DNA of 57,829 bases from assembly GCA_002721175.1 (NCBI GenBank), contig PBJR01000012.1:81850-139678 (forward strand), given 5' to 3'. A program made the translations under genes and the position numbers. Source of the DNA: Flavobacteriaceae bacterium. Its GTDB lineage: Bacteria > Bacteroidota > Bacteroidia > Flavobacteriales > Flavobacteriaceae. The stretch's first letter is position 1; every line of letters starts with the position of its first letter. The notes under the pieces are model-generated. The model was given only the letters and a program-made list of their open reading frames with translations. It did no database searches and had not been told where the DNA came from. Positions 47,790 through 55,509 of the stretch are shown here, piece by piece.

Positions 47790-48185
47790 ATGAAAATTAT
47801 TTCTTTAAAACCTGACGTTTTCGGTGCAATAGCTAGCACTCTTTGCTATTTACACTGTTTACTAACGCCAATAATTTTCCTTTCAACATCAACTAACTTA
47901 AATCTATATTCTTCAACTCCAATATGGTGGAACGAATTAGATTTTATTTTCATAAGCATTTCCTTTTTCGCCATTTATAAATCTAACAAAACAACATCAA
48001 AAAAGTTTATGAAATATTTGTTGTGGTTTGGATGGTTACTCCTATTTAGCTTGATAATTAATGAGAAAATTTCATTAGTCTCACTACCAGGGTATTTAAA
48101 AGATATTTCCGCTATTGGCCTTGCTGTTCTTCATATCTACAACTTGAACTACTGTCAATGCAAAAATGATAATTGTTGCGCCTAA
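47790..48185 (+). CDS. MerC-like integral membrane protein
   Basis: Small membrane protein of 131 aa with about four helices. The first helix carries Cys19, His22 and Cys23 in TLCYLHCLLTPI, like the metal-binding pair of MerC-domain proteins. The tail NYCQCKNDNCCA is cysteine-rich and could bind metal. MerC proteins move mercuric or other soft metal ions; many Bacteroidota members sit outside mer operons and their metal is not established. No mer or Fur-type regulator is adjacent. It converges on the flavodoxin-fold gene 13 bp away. Confidence 0.8.
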   Translation: MKIISLKPDVFGAIASTLCYLHCLLTPIIFLSTSTNLNLYSSTPIWWNELDFIFISISFFAIYKSNKTTSKKFMKYLLWFGWLLLFSLIINEKISLVSLPGYLKDISAIGLAVLHIYNLNYCQCKNDNCCA

Positions 48186-48198
48186 ATGTCATTAATCA

Positions 48199-48774
48199 TT
48201 AGTTTCTTAAGTCCTTGAGGGTGTTTCTTTTTACTACACGTAGGTATTTTTCTCTCTTTTTATTTGAAACAAAAGGGACAGACCAAAACTGATTTGTTTT
48301 TGTGAACAAAGATAGTCTCCAACCAAAAACAAATGTATAAACACCCATAACTAACCTCAATTTAACAGAATTTAAATAAAGAGTTAAAACTGGTAAAGCT
48401 GGAGCTCCATGAGTTATATAAGTTCTAAGCTTTTTATTTCTCAAAAAAGGTTTTGGGTATGCGTATATTTTAGTAATATTAACAAATTTGTATGCGAATC
48501 CAGGGGTAAATACCTCATCAAAAAATATCTCCATTCGAGGAGTTAACCTAAACCACCAAACAGGGGATATTATAAAAATTTTATCAGACCAAGTAACATT
48601 AGATTTATAAGTGTCAATTATGGCATTCCGCGGACGAGTAAAACTATCGCGATACAGGTCAATAACCCTTAGCTCCTGATCAGATTCTTCAATGCATTCC
48701 TTGATAGTCTTGTAAATACCATTATAGCAAAAAGAATTTTTATCCGGATGAGCAATTATTACAAGGTTTTTCAT
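48199..48774 (-). CDS. Flavodoxin-fold NAD(P)H quinone oxidoreductase (KefF/MdaB-like)
   Basis: FMN-binding quinone reductase-like protein of 191 aa. The start NLVIIAHPDKNSFCYNGI is typical of the Flavodoxin_2 family, followed by IFIISPVWWFRLTPRMEIFFDEVFTPGFAY (given in blocks) with the phosphate and isoalloxazine contact region. The C-terminal half (THGAPALP, FGWRLSLFTK) agrees. Likely cytoplasmic reduction of quinones or electrophiles. It stands alone, divergent from the deacetylase-like gene. Exact substrate unknown. Confidence 0.85.
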   Translation of the reverse strand: MKNLVIIAHPDKNSFCYNGIYKTIKECIEESDQELRVIDLYRDSFTRPRNAIIDTYKSNVTWSDKIFIISPVWWFRLTPRMEIFFDEVFTPGFAYKFVNITKIYAYPKPFLRNKKLRTYITHGAPALPVLTLYLNSVKLRLVMGVYTFVFGWRLSLFTKTNQFWSVPFVSNKKREKYLRVVKRNTLKDLRN

Positions 48775-48860
48775 TGTCGTTAGGAATTTTTAGAATAATC
48801 TTAGCTAAATTATAACTTTAAATTGTGTAAATTTTAAAAATATTAATAAATCATTGTTAA

Positions 48861-49763
48861 ATGTTAAAAATTGCATACAACAAACTTTACAATCATCCCT
48901 TAGAAAAAAATCACAGGTTTCCCATGTTAAAATATGAACTAATTCCTGAGCAACTTATCAGAAAAAATATTTGCTCGTCAATTAACTTTTTTTCAAACTC
49001 TGAAATTAAAAAGAGAGATGCTATCTTAACACACGATGAACTATATTATGACGAATTAATTAATTTATCCCTTTCTAAACATGACAAAAGACTTATTGGT
49101 TTTCCATTAACTAACGACCTTGTAAAGCGAGAAAAAATAATTGCACAAGGAACTATAAAAAATACTAGTTATGCTTTAGAATATGGTATTTCAATGAATA
49201 TTGCAGGAGGGACACATCATGCCTTCAAATCAAAACCGGGGGCATTTTGTATGCTTAACGATCAGGCTATAGCGACAAATTTTCTTATCGAAAATAAAAT
49301 TTGTAATCGTATTATGATTATTGATCTAGATGTACATCAAGGCAATGGAACTGCTTCAATATTTGAAAATGAAAACTCTATTTTTACAGTATCATTTCAT
49401 GGTAAAAAAAATTATCCCTTTCTAAAAGAAAATAGCAATTTCGATTTAGAATTCGATGACGGAACTGGAGACAAGGAGTATTTAAGAGAATTAAGAGAGA
49501 AAATCCCAAGATTAATTGATGATTTTGAACCTGAATTTATATTTTATTTAGCAGGAGTTGACGTATTAAAAAATGATAAACTAGGTAGGCTATCACTCTC
49601 TATTGAGGGTTGCAAGGAAAGAGATAGGTTCATACTAAACTTGTGTAAAACAAATAATATACCTGTCCAAGTCAGCATGGGAGGAGGTTATTCAATTCAT
49701 CTAAAAGAAATTATAGATGCACATTCAAATACGTTCGAGCTAGCGCAAGAAATATACTTTTGA
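48861..49763 (+). CDS. Histone deacetylase family (arginase/deacetylase fold) hydrolase
   Basis: Zinc-dependent deacetylase superfamily protein, 300 aa. His119-His120 (GGTHHAF) is the catalytic pair. Zinc ligands are Asp157 and His159 (DLDVHQGNGT) and Asp234 (LAGVDVLKNDKLG), and the last active-site Tyr lies in MGGGYS. The set is complete, so activity is expected. Bacterial members act on acetylated polyamines, acetoin-related proteins or unknown amides. No acetyl-CoA or acetoin genes are near, so the substrate is unknown. Cytoplasmic, monocistronic. Confidence 0.88.
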   Translation: MLKIAYNKLYNHPLEKNHRFPMLKYELIPEQLIRKNICSSINFFSNSEIKKRDAILTHDELYYDELINLSLSKHDKRLIGFPLTNDLVKREKIIAQGTIKNTSYALEYGISMNIAGGTHHAFKSKPGAFCMLNDQAIATNFLIENKICNRIMIIDLDVHQGNGTASIFENENSIFTVSFHGKKNYPFLKENSNFDLEFDDGTGDKEYLRELREKIPRLIDDFEPEFIFYLAGVDVLKNDKLGRLSLSIEGCKERDRFILNLCKTNNIPVQVSMGGGYSIHLKEIIDAHSNTFELAQEIYF

Positions 49764-49943
49764 TTTTTACAGTACTCTCCAGTCTGGATTTAATGAATCA
49801 TTAGACGTTTAAAAAAATTAGAATATAAAAATTTAAAGAGAGATATTTTTCAATTAACATATCTCATTATTGTTTGTACAAACTTAATATTTTATTTTTG
49901 ATCACACCCAAATTCATTATTTCTTAGGCAATTTAGGGTTGAA

Positions 49944-49973
49944 TTGCCTGATATATTAAAAATCTTATATTTG
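49944..49973 (+). promoter_or_regulatory. Promoter of the cellulose-synthase-like gene
   Basis: TTG (49944-49946), a 19-nt spacer and TATATTTG (49966-49973) match the Bacteroidota consensus exactly, 34 bp before the ATG at 50008. The rest of the 49764-50007 gap shows no further feature. Confidence 0.7.
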
Positions 49974-50007
49974 CATGAATTTCAATTTATTAGATTTAAA
50001 TTAAATT

Positions 50008-51498
50008 ATGATTTTAGAGTTTTTAATAATAATTGTATACTCAACTGCTCTCATATTAATTTTTATGTATGCTTTGGCACAATTAAATTTATTATTAAAC
50101 TATCTAAGCGCAAAAAAAAATTCTTGTAATTCTCCAAAGTTTGATTTATCTAATCCTAATGAGACTCCCAAAGTAACGGTTCAATTACCCGTCTTTAATG
50201 AGTTATATGTTATGGAACGATTACTAGATAACATAGTTGAATTAGACTATCCTAAAGATAAACTTGAAATTCAAGTTCTTGATGACTCAACTGACGAATC
50301 TGTGGATTCAACAGCCACTCAGATAAAATCTTTGCAAAAAAAGGGGATTGATATTTGTCACATTCGAAGAAAAAATAGAACGGGTTTCAAAGCAGGTGCA
50401 CTAAAAGAGGGATTAGAAATTGCCAAAGGTGAATTTATCGCAATTTTTGATGCAGATTTTCTTCCCGGCAAAGATTGGTTGAAACGCACTATTCCTTTTT
50501 TTAAAGACGCTAAAATCGGAGTTGTACAAACTAGATGGAGTCACATAAATCGAGATTACTCTATATTGACTAGGGTTCAAGCTTTTGCGCTTGATGCCCA
50601 CTTTACCTTAGAACAGGTTGGTAGAAACTCAAAAGGCCATTTTATGAATTTTAATGGTACTGCAGGCATATGGCGTAAAAAATGCATTATTGACTCAGGA
50701 AATTGGGAAGGCGATACTCTAACAGAGGACCTAGACTTAAGCTACAGAGCTCAATTGAAAGATTGGAAGTTTAAATATTTAGAGAACGTTGAAACTCCTT
50801 CAGAGCTACCAGTTGTAATTAGTGCCGCGAGATCTCAACAATTTAGGTGGAATAAGGGTGGTGCTGAAAACTTTAGAAAAATGATTGGTAGGGTGTTCGC
50901 TAGCAAAAATCTATCTTTAAAAACTAAATTACATGGAATGCTGCATTTATTAAATAGCACCATGTTTCTTAACATTTTGATTGTTGCAATTTTAAGTATT
51001 CCAATGCTGTACATCAAAAACGAATATTATCATTTGAGAACATATTTCTACATAATGAGTTTCTTTGTTATAAGTACTTTGATATTTTTTATATGCTATT
51101 GGTATATGTATAAAAAATCACACGGTAATACGTTTAAAGACTTTGTGCAATATTCAATTTTATTTTTTACATTTTTCGCTATTGCAATGGGATTTTCACT
51201 CCACAACTCAATTGCTGTCATTGAGGGCCACATAGGAAAAAGAAGTGAATTTGTAAGAACACCAAAGTTTAATATCAGCTCTATAACAGATAGCTGGAAA
51301 GAAAACAAATATATAAAGAGAAAACCCTCATTAAATATAATCCTAGAGGGTCTTTTAATGATATACTTCGCATTCGGGATGTACAGCGCATTTATAGTAG
51401 GTGACCAAGGTGGTGATTTTGGACTTTTCCCCTTTCATTTGATGTTGTTTGCAGGTTTCGGTTATGTTTTTTTTAATTCAATTAAACGCAGAACATAA
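50008..51498 (+). CDS. Processive family 2 glycosyltransferase (cellulose-synthase-like)
   Basis: Inner-membrane polysaccharide synthase of 496 aa. One membrane helix (about 4-28) precedes the GT-A domain, and four or more helices follow (about 305-495). The processive signature is complete: Asp92/93 (LDDSTDES), DAD 148-150 (FDADFL), TED 239-241 (LTEDLDLSYRA) and QQFRW 277-281 (the QxxRW motif). No PilZ domain and no partner subunit gene (BcsB-like) is nearby. The sugar donor and polymer cannot be read from sequence. It has a strong promoter and stands alone. It converges on the pseudouridine synthase-like gene. Confidence 0.9.
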   Translation: MILEFLIIIVYSTALILIFMYALAQLNLLLNYLSAKKNSCNSPKFDLSNPNETPKVTVQLPVFNELYVMERLLDNIVELDYPKDKLEIQVLDDSTDESVDSTATQIKSLQKKGIDICHIRRKNRTGFKAGALKEGLEIAKGEFIAIFDADFLPGKDWLKRTIPFFKDAKIGVVQTRWSHINRDYSILTRVQAFALDAHFTLEQVGRNSKGHFMNFNGTAGIWRKKCIIDSGNWEGDTLTEDLDLSYRAQLKDWKFKYLENVETPSELPVVISAARSQQFRWNKGGAENFRKMIGRVFASKNLSLKTKLHGMLHLLNSTMFLNILIVAILSIPMLYIKNEYYHLRTYFYIMSFFVISTLIFFICYWYMYKKSHGNTFKDFVQYSILFFTFFAIAMGFSLHNSIAVIEGHIGKRSEFVRTPKFNISSITDSWKENKYIKRKPSLNIILEGLLMIYFAFGMYSAFIVGDQGGDFGLFPFHLMLFAGFGYVFFNSIKRRT

Positions 51499-51518
51499 TA
51501 TGTTTTGATCTGATCTAA

Positions 51519-52247
51519 TCAAAGCATCATAAGTTGGCTCAATTCAATTTTTGATAGATGTTTCCATTTTCCCCTTGGAAGATCTTTTTTTGTCAACGGT
51601 CCAATAGTTACGCAGTCAAGACTACGGATTTTATATTTTAATTCTATAAAAAAATTTTTTATTAGTTGAATATCAAAAGAATTAAGTTGTAAACCTACCT
51701 CGTCTTTCTTTGATCCCTCAACATAACTAATTTCTGGAATTTTAATCAATTGTCCCTTTAAATTTAAACCATTGCTTAATTCATCAAAATGTTTTGGTTT
51801 TAATGGTCTATCAAGTTTGACATGAAATAAACATTTTATAATAGCCTTGGGGTTACTAAACTTAGATTGCAATATGTGGTCATTACTTAATAATAGTAAA
51901 CCAGAGGAGTCCCTGCCATGATTTCCGTATGACTCAATATTTGAAAAAGAAAATTTTGATAACAGCTTCAAAATAGATCGGCCTCTTCCTTCACTTGATC
52001 TCACAGACCAGCCCTTAGGCTTATTTACCAATATATAGATCTTTTTTTGAGGTCGTACTATTGATCCATCAAAGCGTACATCATCATCTATACTCACCTT
52101 TAATCCCATCTTCGTAACTATCTTACCGTTTACAGATACATTCCCAATACTTATGTGAAGGTCCGCTTCCCTTCTGGAGCAAATACCCGAGCTAGAAATA
52201 AACTTATTTAACCTTATTAGTTTGGATTTAGATTTATTTTCAGTCAT
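51519..52247 (-). CDS. RsuA/RluB-family pseudouridine synthase-like protein lacking the catalytic Asp
   Basis: Protein of 242 aa with an N-terminal S4 RNA-binding domain (about 12-57, RLNKFISSSGICSRREAD) and a pseudouridine-synthase domain (70-235). The catalytic motif of this family, GRLDxxTxGLLL, reads GNHGRDSSGLLL here (residues 108-119), so the catalytic Asp is Gly111 and the Arg-Leu before it is Asn-His. The C-terminal arginine-rich motif (like GRNRQVRR) is also changed to NSFDIQLIKN, while TKKDLPRGKWKHL is kept. The frame is intact and 242 aa is near normal. It may be a non-catalytic RNA-binding relative. It is the last gene of the mevalonate cluster. Confidence 0.85.
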   Translation of the reverse strand: MTENKSKSKLIRLNKFISSSGICSRREADLHISIGNVSVNGKIVTKMGLKVSIDDDVRFDGSIVRPQKKIYILVNKPKGWSVRSSEGRGRSILKLLSKFSFSNIESYGNHGRDSSGLLLLSNDHILQSKFSNPKAIIKCLFHVKLDRPLKPKHFDELSNGLNLKGQLIKIPEISYVEGSKKDEVGLQLNSFDIQLIKNFFIELKYKIRSLDCVTIGPLTKKDLPRGKWKHLSKIELSQLMML

Positions 52248-52266
52248 GGAAGTATATTAATGTCGT

Positions 52267-53172
52267 TTAAAATGATATTTTGTTTAAAACTAAACTCGGG
52301 TCGAGAAGTACAATACTAAGAACTCCAATAAAAATCAACAATTTTAAAAAATTTTGAATTAAGTTAAAGTCCCTTTGATCTTTCGCCTTGCGAAGAAGAA
52401 AAAAAATAAAAATTAAATAAACTGAAGAGCCAATAAAAAAAATATTCATTTTGCGAAGTTCAAAAAAATAAATCAATATGAATGAAACTAAACAATTAAT
52501 TGAAATTAAAATACTTACTACTTTCTTAGTGTAAAACTCACCATAGAGCACTGGGACTGTTTTATAGTTTAATGTAAGATCACCTTTAATATTTATTAAT
52601 GATTTGAGAAGCTCTCTTATCGCTAAAACTAAAAACAAGTAAAATCCAAATACAAAAATTAATGCATTATAATTTTTGAAATAGAGCAGAATGGCAAAAA
52701 AGGGAGTAATCGATAACAGAGCCGAAGTTAAATTACCAATAAGTGGTAACTTTTTTATTTTATGTGAATAAAACCATATAAAAAATATGTAGGATAAAAA
52801 AAAAGCTACTGCTCTTATTGAAATAAAACTTGACAAAAACACTACCGAAAAGTTAAGTGTAATATATACCCAGAACTTAGTCTTTTGGCTAACAATGTGA
52901 TCAATCATCAATTTTTGAGGTCGATTTATTAAATCTTTTTCTTGATCGTAAAAATTATTAGCAATATATCCAGAAGCAATAGCCCCCACTGTACAAAAAA
53001 CAATAATTAGTAGCGTGGTATCAGTTAAAACATCGTAAGGATTGTCCTGGTGTGCTAGAATGAAAATGGATGTTAAATATTGTGCTAGAACAATCAAAAA
53101 AATATTGGGGATACGTACCACAGAGAAAAGGCTAAGTACTTTCAGCAATGTTTTTTTTGAATCAAAATACAT
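52267..53172 (-). CDS. UbiA-family prenyltransferase
   Basis: Intramembrane prenyltransferase of 301 aa with about eight helices. The first Asp-rich motif is NNFYDQEKD (about 93-101, NDxxDxxxD type) and the second is NIKGDLTLNYKTVP (about 194-207). These bind the Mg-prenyl diphosphate. Relatives in flavobacteria are annotated as geranylgeranylglycerol-phosphate geranylgeranyltransferase-like enzymes or other UbiA members; I cannot tell the acceptor. It follows the mevalonate kinase gene by 9 bp, so isoprenoid supply and transfer are linked in one operon. Confidence 0.88.
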   Translation of the reverse strand: MYFDSKKTLLKVLSLFSVVRIPNIFLIVLAQYLTSIFILAHQDNPYDVLTDTTLLIIVFCTVGAIASGYIANNFYDQEKDLINRPQKLMIDHIVSQKTKFWVYITLNFSVVFLSSFISIRAVAFFLSYIFFIWFYSHKIKKLPLIGNLTSALLSITPFFAILLYFKNYNALIFVFGFYLFLVLAIRELLKSLINIKGDLTLNYKTVPVLYGEFYTKKVVSILISINCLVSFILIYFFELRKMNIFFIGSSVYLIFIFFLLRKAKDQRDFNLIQNFLKLLIFIGVLSIVLLDPSLVLNKISF

Positions 53173-53181
53173 GTTAAAAAT

Positions 53182-54111
53182 TTAGAAAGTGTAAACAATC
53201 TCAAGTTTGAAAGCTGATAATGCCTTTTTAGCTCTTTCTAAATTTTCAGTGAAACCAAGGATATAACCACCCCCACCCGAGCCGCAAAGTTTTAAATAGT
53301 AAGCATTGGATTCGATTCCGGAGGCCCAAATTTGATGAAATTTCTTAGGAATCATAGGTTTAAAATTATTTAAAACAACCTTAGATAATTGCTTGGTATT
53401 TTTAAATAACGATTTTATGTCACCATTTAAAAAATTATCAACACAAGAATCGGTGTACTTAATAAATTGTCCATAAAGCATCTTTCGAAAGCCTTCTTCT
53501 TTCATTTTGTCCATAAAAATCTGTACCATTGGTGCAGTTTCACCAACTTTACCACTATCAAGCAAAAAGACGGCACCAGTTCCTTGGAGGTTTTGACTTG
53601 GAATTCCTGTAGCTTCAATTTCATTTTTCGACGAGATAAGGATCGGTAAACTCAAATAACTATTAAGCGGGTCAAGTCCAGAAGACTTACCGTGAAAGAA
53701 AGATTCCATTTCAGCAAAAATATCCTTAAGCCTTATAAGTTTATCACGAGTTAGGTTCTCTAAGACAGTAATTTTTTCTTCAGCATAAGAGTCGTACACT
53801 GCTGCCACTAATGCCCCACTACTTCCAACACCATATCCCATTGGTATTGATGAGTCAAAATAAAGACCTCTTGACAGATCATTAGCCATTTTCTTTACAT
53901 TAAACACAACAAGTTCTTTTTTTAAGTTAAATAAAAAACTAAAATAATCCTTCAACTTATTGTTAGATTTCTTAGAGTGAGGTGTGTGTTTTTTAGAATA
54001 CTTCAAGGCACCATTATATGAATTATATGGAATTGAAAGACCTTTAGAGTCCTTTATTATACCATATTCACCAAATAACAATATTTTGGAATAGAAAAGC
54101 GGTCCTTTCAT
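53182..54111 (-). CDS. GHMP-family kinase, mevalonate kinase
   Basis: Mevalonate kinase of 309 aa, phosphorylating mevalonate in isoprenoid synthesis. The start SKILLFGEYGIIKDS has the GHMP N-terminal motif. The ATP-binding loop is PMGYGVGSSGALVAA (about 91-105), and the C-terminal motif LCGSGGGGYILGF is intact. The diphosphomevalonate decarboxylase gene lies 36 bp upstream, and UbiA 9 bp downstream. The middle enzyme (phosphomevalonate kinase) is not in the window. Phosphomevalonate kinase is the alternative assignment, but the motif pattern and synteny favour mevalonate kinase. Confidence 0.88.
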   Translation of the reverse strand: MKGPLFYSKILLFGEYGIIKDSKGLSIPYNSYNGALKYSKKHTPHSKKSNNKLKDYFSFLFNLKKELVVFNVKKMANDLSRGLYFDSSIPMGYGVGSSGALVAAVYDSYAEEKITVLENLTRDKLIRLKDIFAEMESFFHGKSSGLDPLNSYLSLPILISSKNEIEATGIPSQNLQGTGAVFLLDSGKVGETAPMVQIFMDKMKEEGFRKMLYGQFIKYTDSCVDNFLNGDIKSLFKNTKQLSKVVLNNFKPMIPKKFHQIWASGIESNAYYLKLCGSGGGGYILGFTENLERAKKALSAFKLEIVYTF

Positions 54112-54147
54112 CTCTTAGTTGGAATATAACACTCAAATATACTAAAT

Positions 54148-55224
54148 TCAAATAATTTTCACTCCTTCCCCTACACAGTCAGCTATAAATTGACCGTCTT
54201 GGCAATATTTTAATAGTTCTTTTTTAATAAAATTATCAATTGGCTTTTGAAAGGTTTTAGGGTATAAAATATGGACATTTGCTCCTGCATCCAAAGTAAA
54301 ACACACTGGAATACTCGTTGATTTTCTAAACTCCCAAACTTTATTTATAATTTTTAATGTGTTGGGTCTCATTAAGATAAAATAAGGATCGCTACTCATC
54401 ATCATAGCGTGAAGGGTTAAAGCCTCAAGCTCAACAATTTTAATAAATCCCATCAAGTCACCTGATTCCAAAGCACTAATTATTTGAGTTAGGCGATTGC
54501 TTGCCTGGATAAAACGTTGAGTTTTAAAATCATGATTATTCATCAGTTCATGACCGACAGAACTGCTCACAAGTTTTTGCCCTTTTTCAACTATTAAAAT
54601 TGTATCTTGATAATTATTGTATACCTGATTTATTTCAATCGGTAATTTAATTCCATAAATATCAGAGCTTTCTTTAATTGAACTATGCTTACCCCAAAGG
54701 ACCATTGGACCTTCAATGCTACGGCAAGCACTTCCCGAACCCAATCTAGACAAAAAAGAAGCTTTCCGCCTAATTTCATTCAAACTCATTTCTTGAGATA
54801 ACTTTTGTTCAAGTTCGACAACACACGTGGCCAAAGCACTCATGCCTGAAGCAGATGAAGCGATTCCAGAACTGTGAGGAAAAGTATTAGTAGTATCGAT
54901 TTTAAAATGATAGGAATTTAAAAAAGGGACATACTCGATTACACGATTAAAAAATTGAGAAATTTTTGGTTCAAACTCTTCTTTGGAATTTCCATCAAAA
55001 AATAATTCAAAAGAAATATCGTTGGTTGATTTTTTTTGATAGGTTAAAGTAGTCGTTGTATTACAATTGTCTAACGTAAAACTAATTGAAGGATTTAATG
55101 GTATTTGAATATCCTTTTTCCCCCAATATTTTATGAGAGCAATATTGCTTGGGGACTTGCATGTGATAGATCCATCTTCAATTTCATTATATATATTTCT
55201 GGTTTTGAATTTCTTTAGATCCAT
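54148..55224 (-). CDS. mvaD: Diphosphomevalonate decarboxylase
   Basis: GHMP-superfamily enzyme of 358 aa, converting diphosphomevalonate to isopentenyl diphosphate with ATP. SPSNIALIKYWGKKD and the loop HSSGIASSASGMSALA (about 117-132) are diagnostic. SRLGSGSACRSIEGPMVLW follows, and the substrate Asp is in FTLDAGANVH. It begins the mvaD-kinase-UbiA-PsiS run. A perfect -7 element lies 21 bp before the ATG. The mevalonate route, not the MEP route, is indicated for this organism. Confidence 0.95.
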   Translation of the reverse strand: MDLKKFKTRNIYNEIEDGSITCKSPSNIALIKYWGKKDIQIPLNPSISFTLDNCNTTTTLTYQKKSTNDISFELFFDGNSKEEFEPKISQFFNRVIEYVPFLNSYHFKIDTTNTFPHSSGIASSASGMSALATCVVELEQKLSQEMSLNEIRRKASFLSRLGSGSACRSIEGPMVLWGKHSSIKESSDIYGIKLPIEINQVYNNYQDTILIVEKGQKLVSSSVGHELMNNHDFKTQRFIQASNRLTQIISALESGDLMGFIKIVELEALTLHAMMMSSDPYFILMRPNTLKIINKVWEFRKSTSIPVCFTLDAGANVHILYPKTFQKPIDNFIKKELLKYCQDGQFIADCVGEGVKII

Positions 55225-55244
55225 TAGAGAAAAAACTTACTAGA

Positions 55245-55252
55245 CAAATATA
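55245..55252 (-). promoter_or_regulatory. -7 promoter element for the mevalonate operon
   Basis: TATATTTG on the minus strand matches TAnnTTTG, 21 bp before the mvaD ATG. No TTG box at normal spacing. Confidence 0.45.
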
Positions 55253-55283
55253 ATAACTTGGATTTGTTTTACACTTATGATGC

Positions 55284-55315
55284 AAAAAAAAGCGGCTAAT
55301 AATTAAACCGCTTTT
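55284..55315 (-). terminator. Terminator of tRNA-Leu(TAG)
   Basis: On the minus strand AAAAGCGG and CCGCTTTT form an 8-bp stem with a loop TTTAATTATTAG-like, followed by a T-run. It lies just downstream of the tRNA and ahead of the mvaD operon promoter. Confidence 0.85.
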
Positions 55316-55321
55316 AAATAG

Positions 55322-55403
55322 TGCGGGCGGAGAGACTCGAACTCTCACACCTCGCGGCACTAGATCCTAAGTCTAGCGTGTCTACCAATTCCACCACGCC
55401 CGC
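55322..55403 (-). tRNA. tRNA-Leu (anticodon TAG)
   Basis: On the minus strand the acceptor GCGGGCG pairs with CGCCCGC, the D-arm is GTGGAATTGGTAGACAC-like, the anticodon stem CTAGA/TCTAG holds CTTAGGA (anticodon TAG, plus-strand 55367-55369) and a long variable arm and T-arm AGAGTTCGAGTCTCT follow. It reads CUN leucine codons. No CCA encoded. A TTTG-N18-TATATTTG promoter lies upstream. Confidence 0.96.
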
Positions 55404-55422
55404 TAACTTTTTTTTAAGGTTT

Positions 55423-55452
55423 CAAATATAAAAAATAGTTTATGAATTCAAA
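55423..55452 (-). promoter_or_regulatory. Promoter of tRNA-Leu(TAG)
   Basis: On the minus strand TTTG (55452-55449), an 18-nt spacer and TATATTTG (55430-55423) fit the Bacteroidota consensus, 19 bp before the tRNA 5' end. Confidence 0.65.
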
Positions 55453-55485
55453 GTTATCTATGTGAAATTATTTGACAGTATTTCG

Positions 55486-55493
55486 TAATTTTG
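55486..55493 (+). promoter_or_regulatory. -7 promoter element for the M20 dipeptidase
   Basis: TAATTTTG matches TAnnTTTG, 16 bp before the ATG at 55510. A TTTG lies 11 nt upstream, which is too close for the usual spacer, so the assignment is tentative. Confidence 0.35.
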
Positions 55494-55509
55494 ATAAAAA
55501 TAATATTGA

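Noticed and set aside
49944-50129. Plus-strand 61-codon frame before the cellulose-synthase-like gene
   Set aside because: It overlaps the predicted promoter and the first codons of the glycosyltransferase in another frame.
51500-51527. Imperfect 10-bp inverted repeat between two convergent genes
   Set aside because: The arms overlap the stop codon of the pseudouridine synthase-like gene, and no T-run follows on either strand, so a terminator is not supported.
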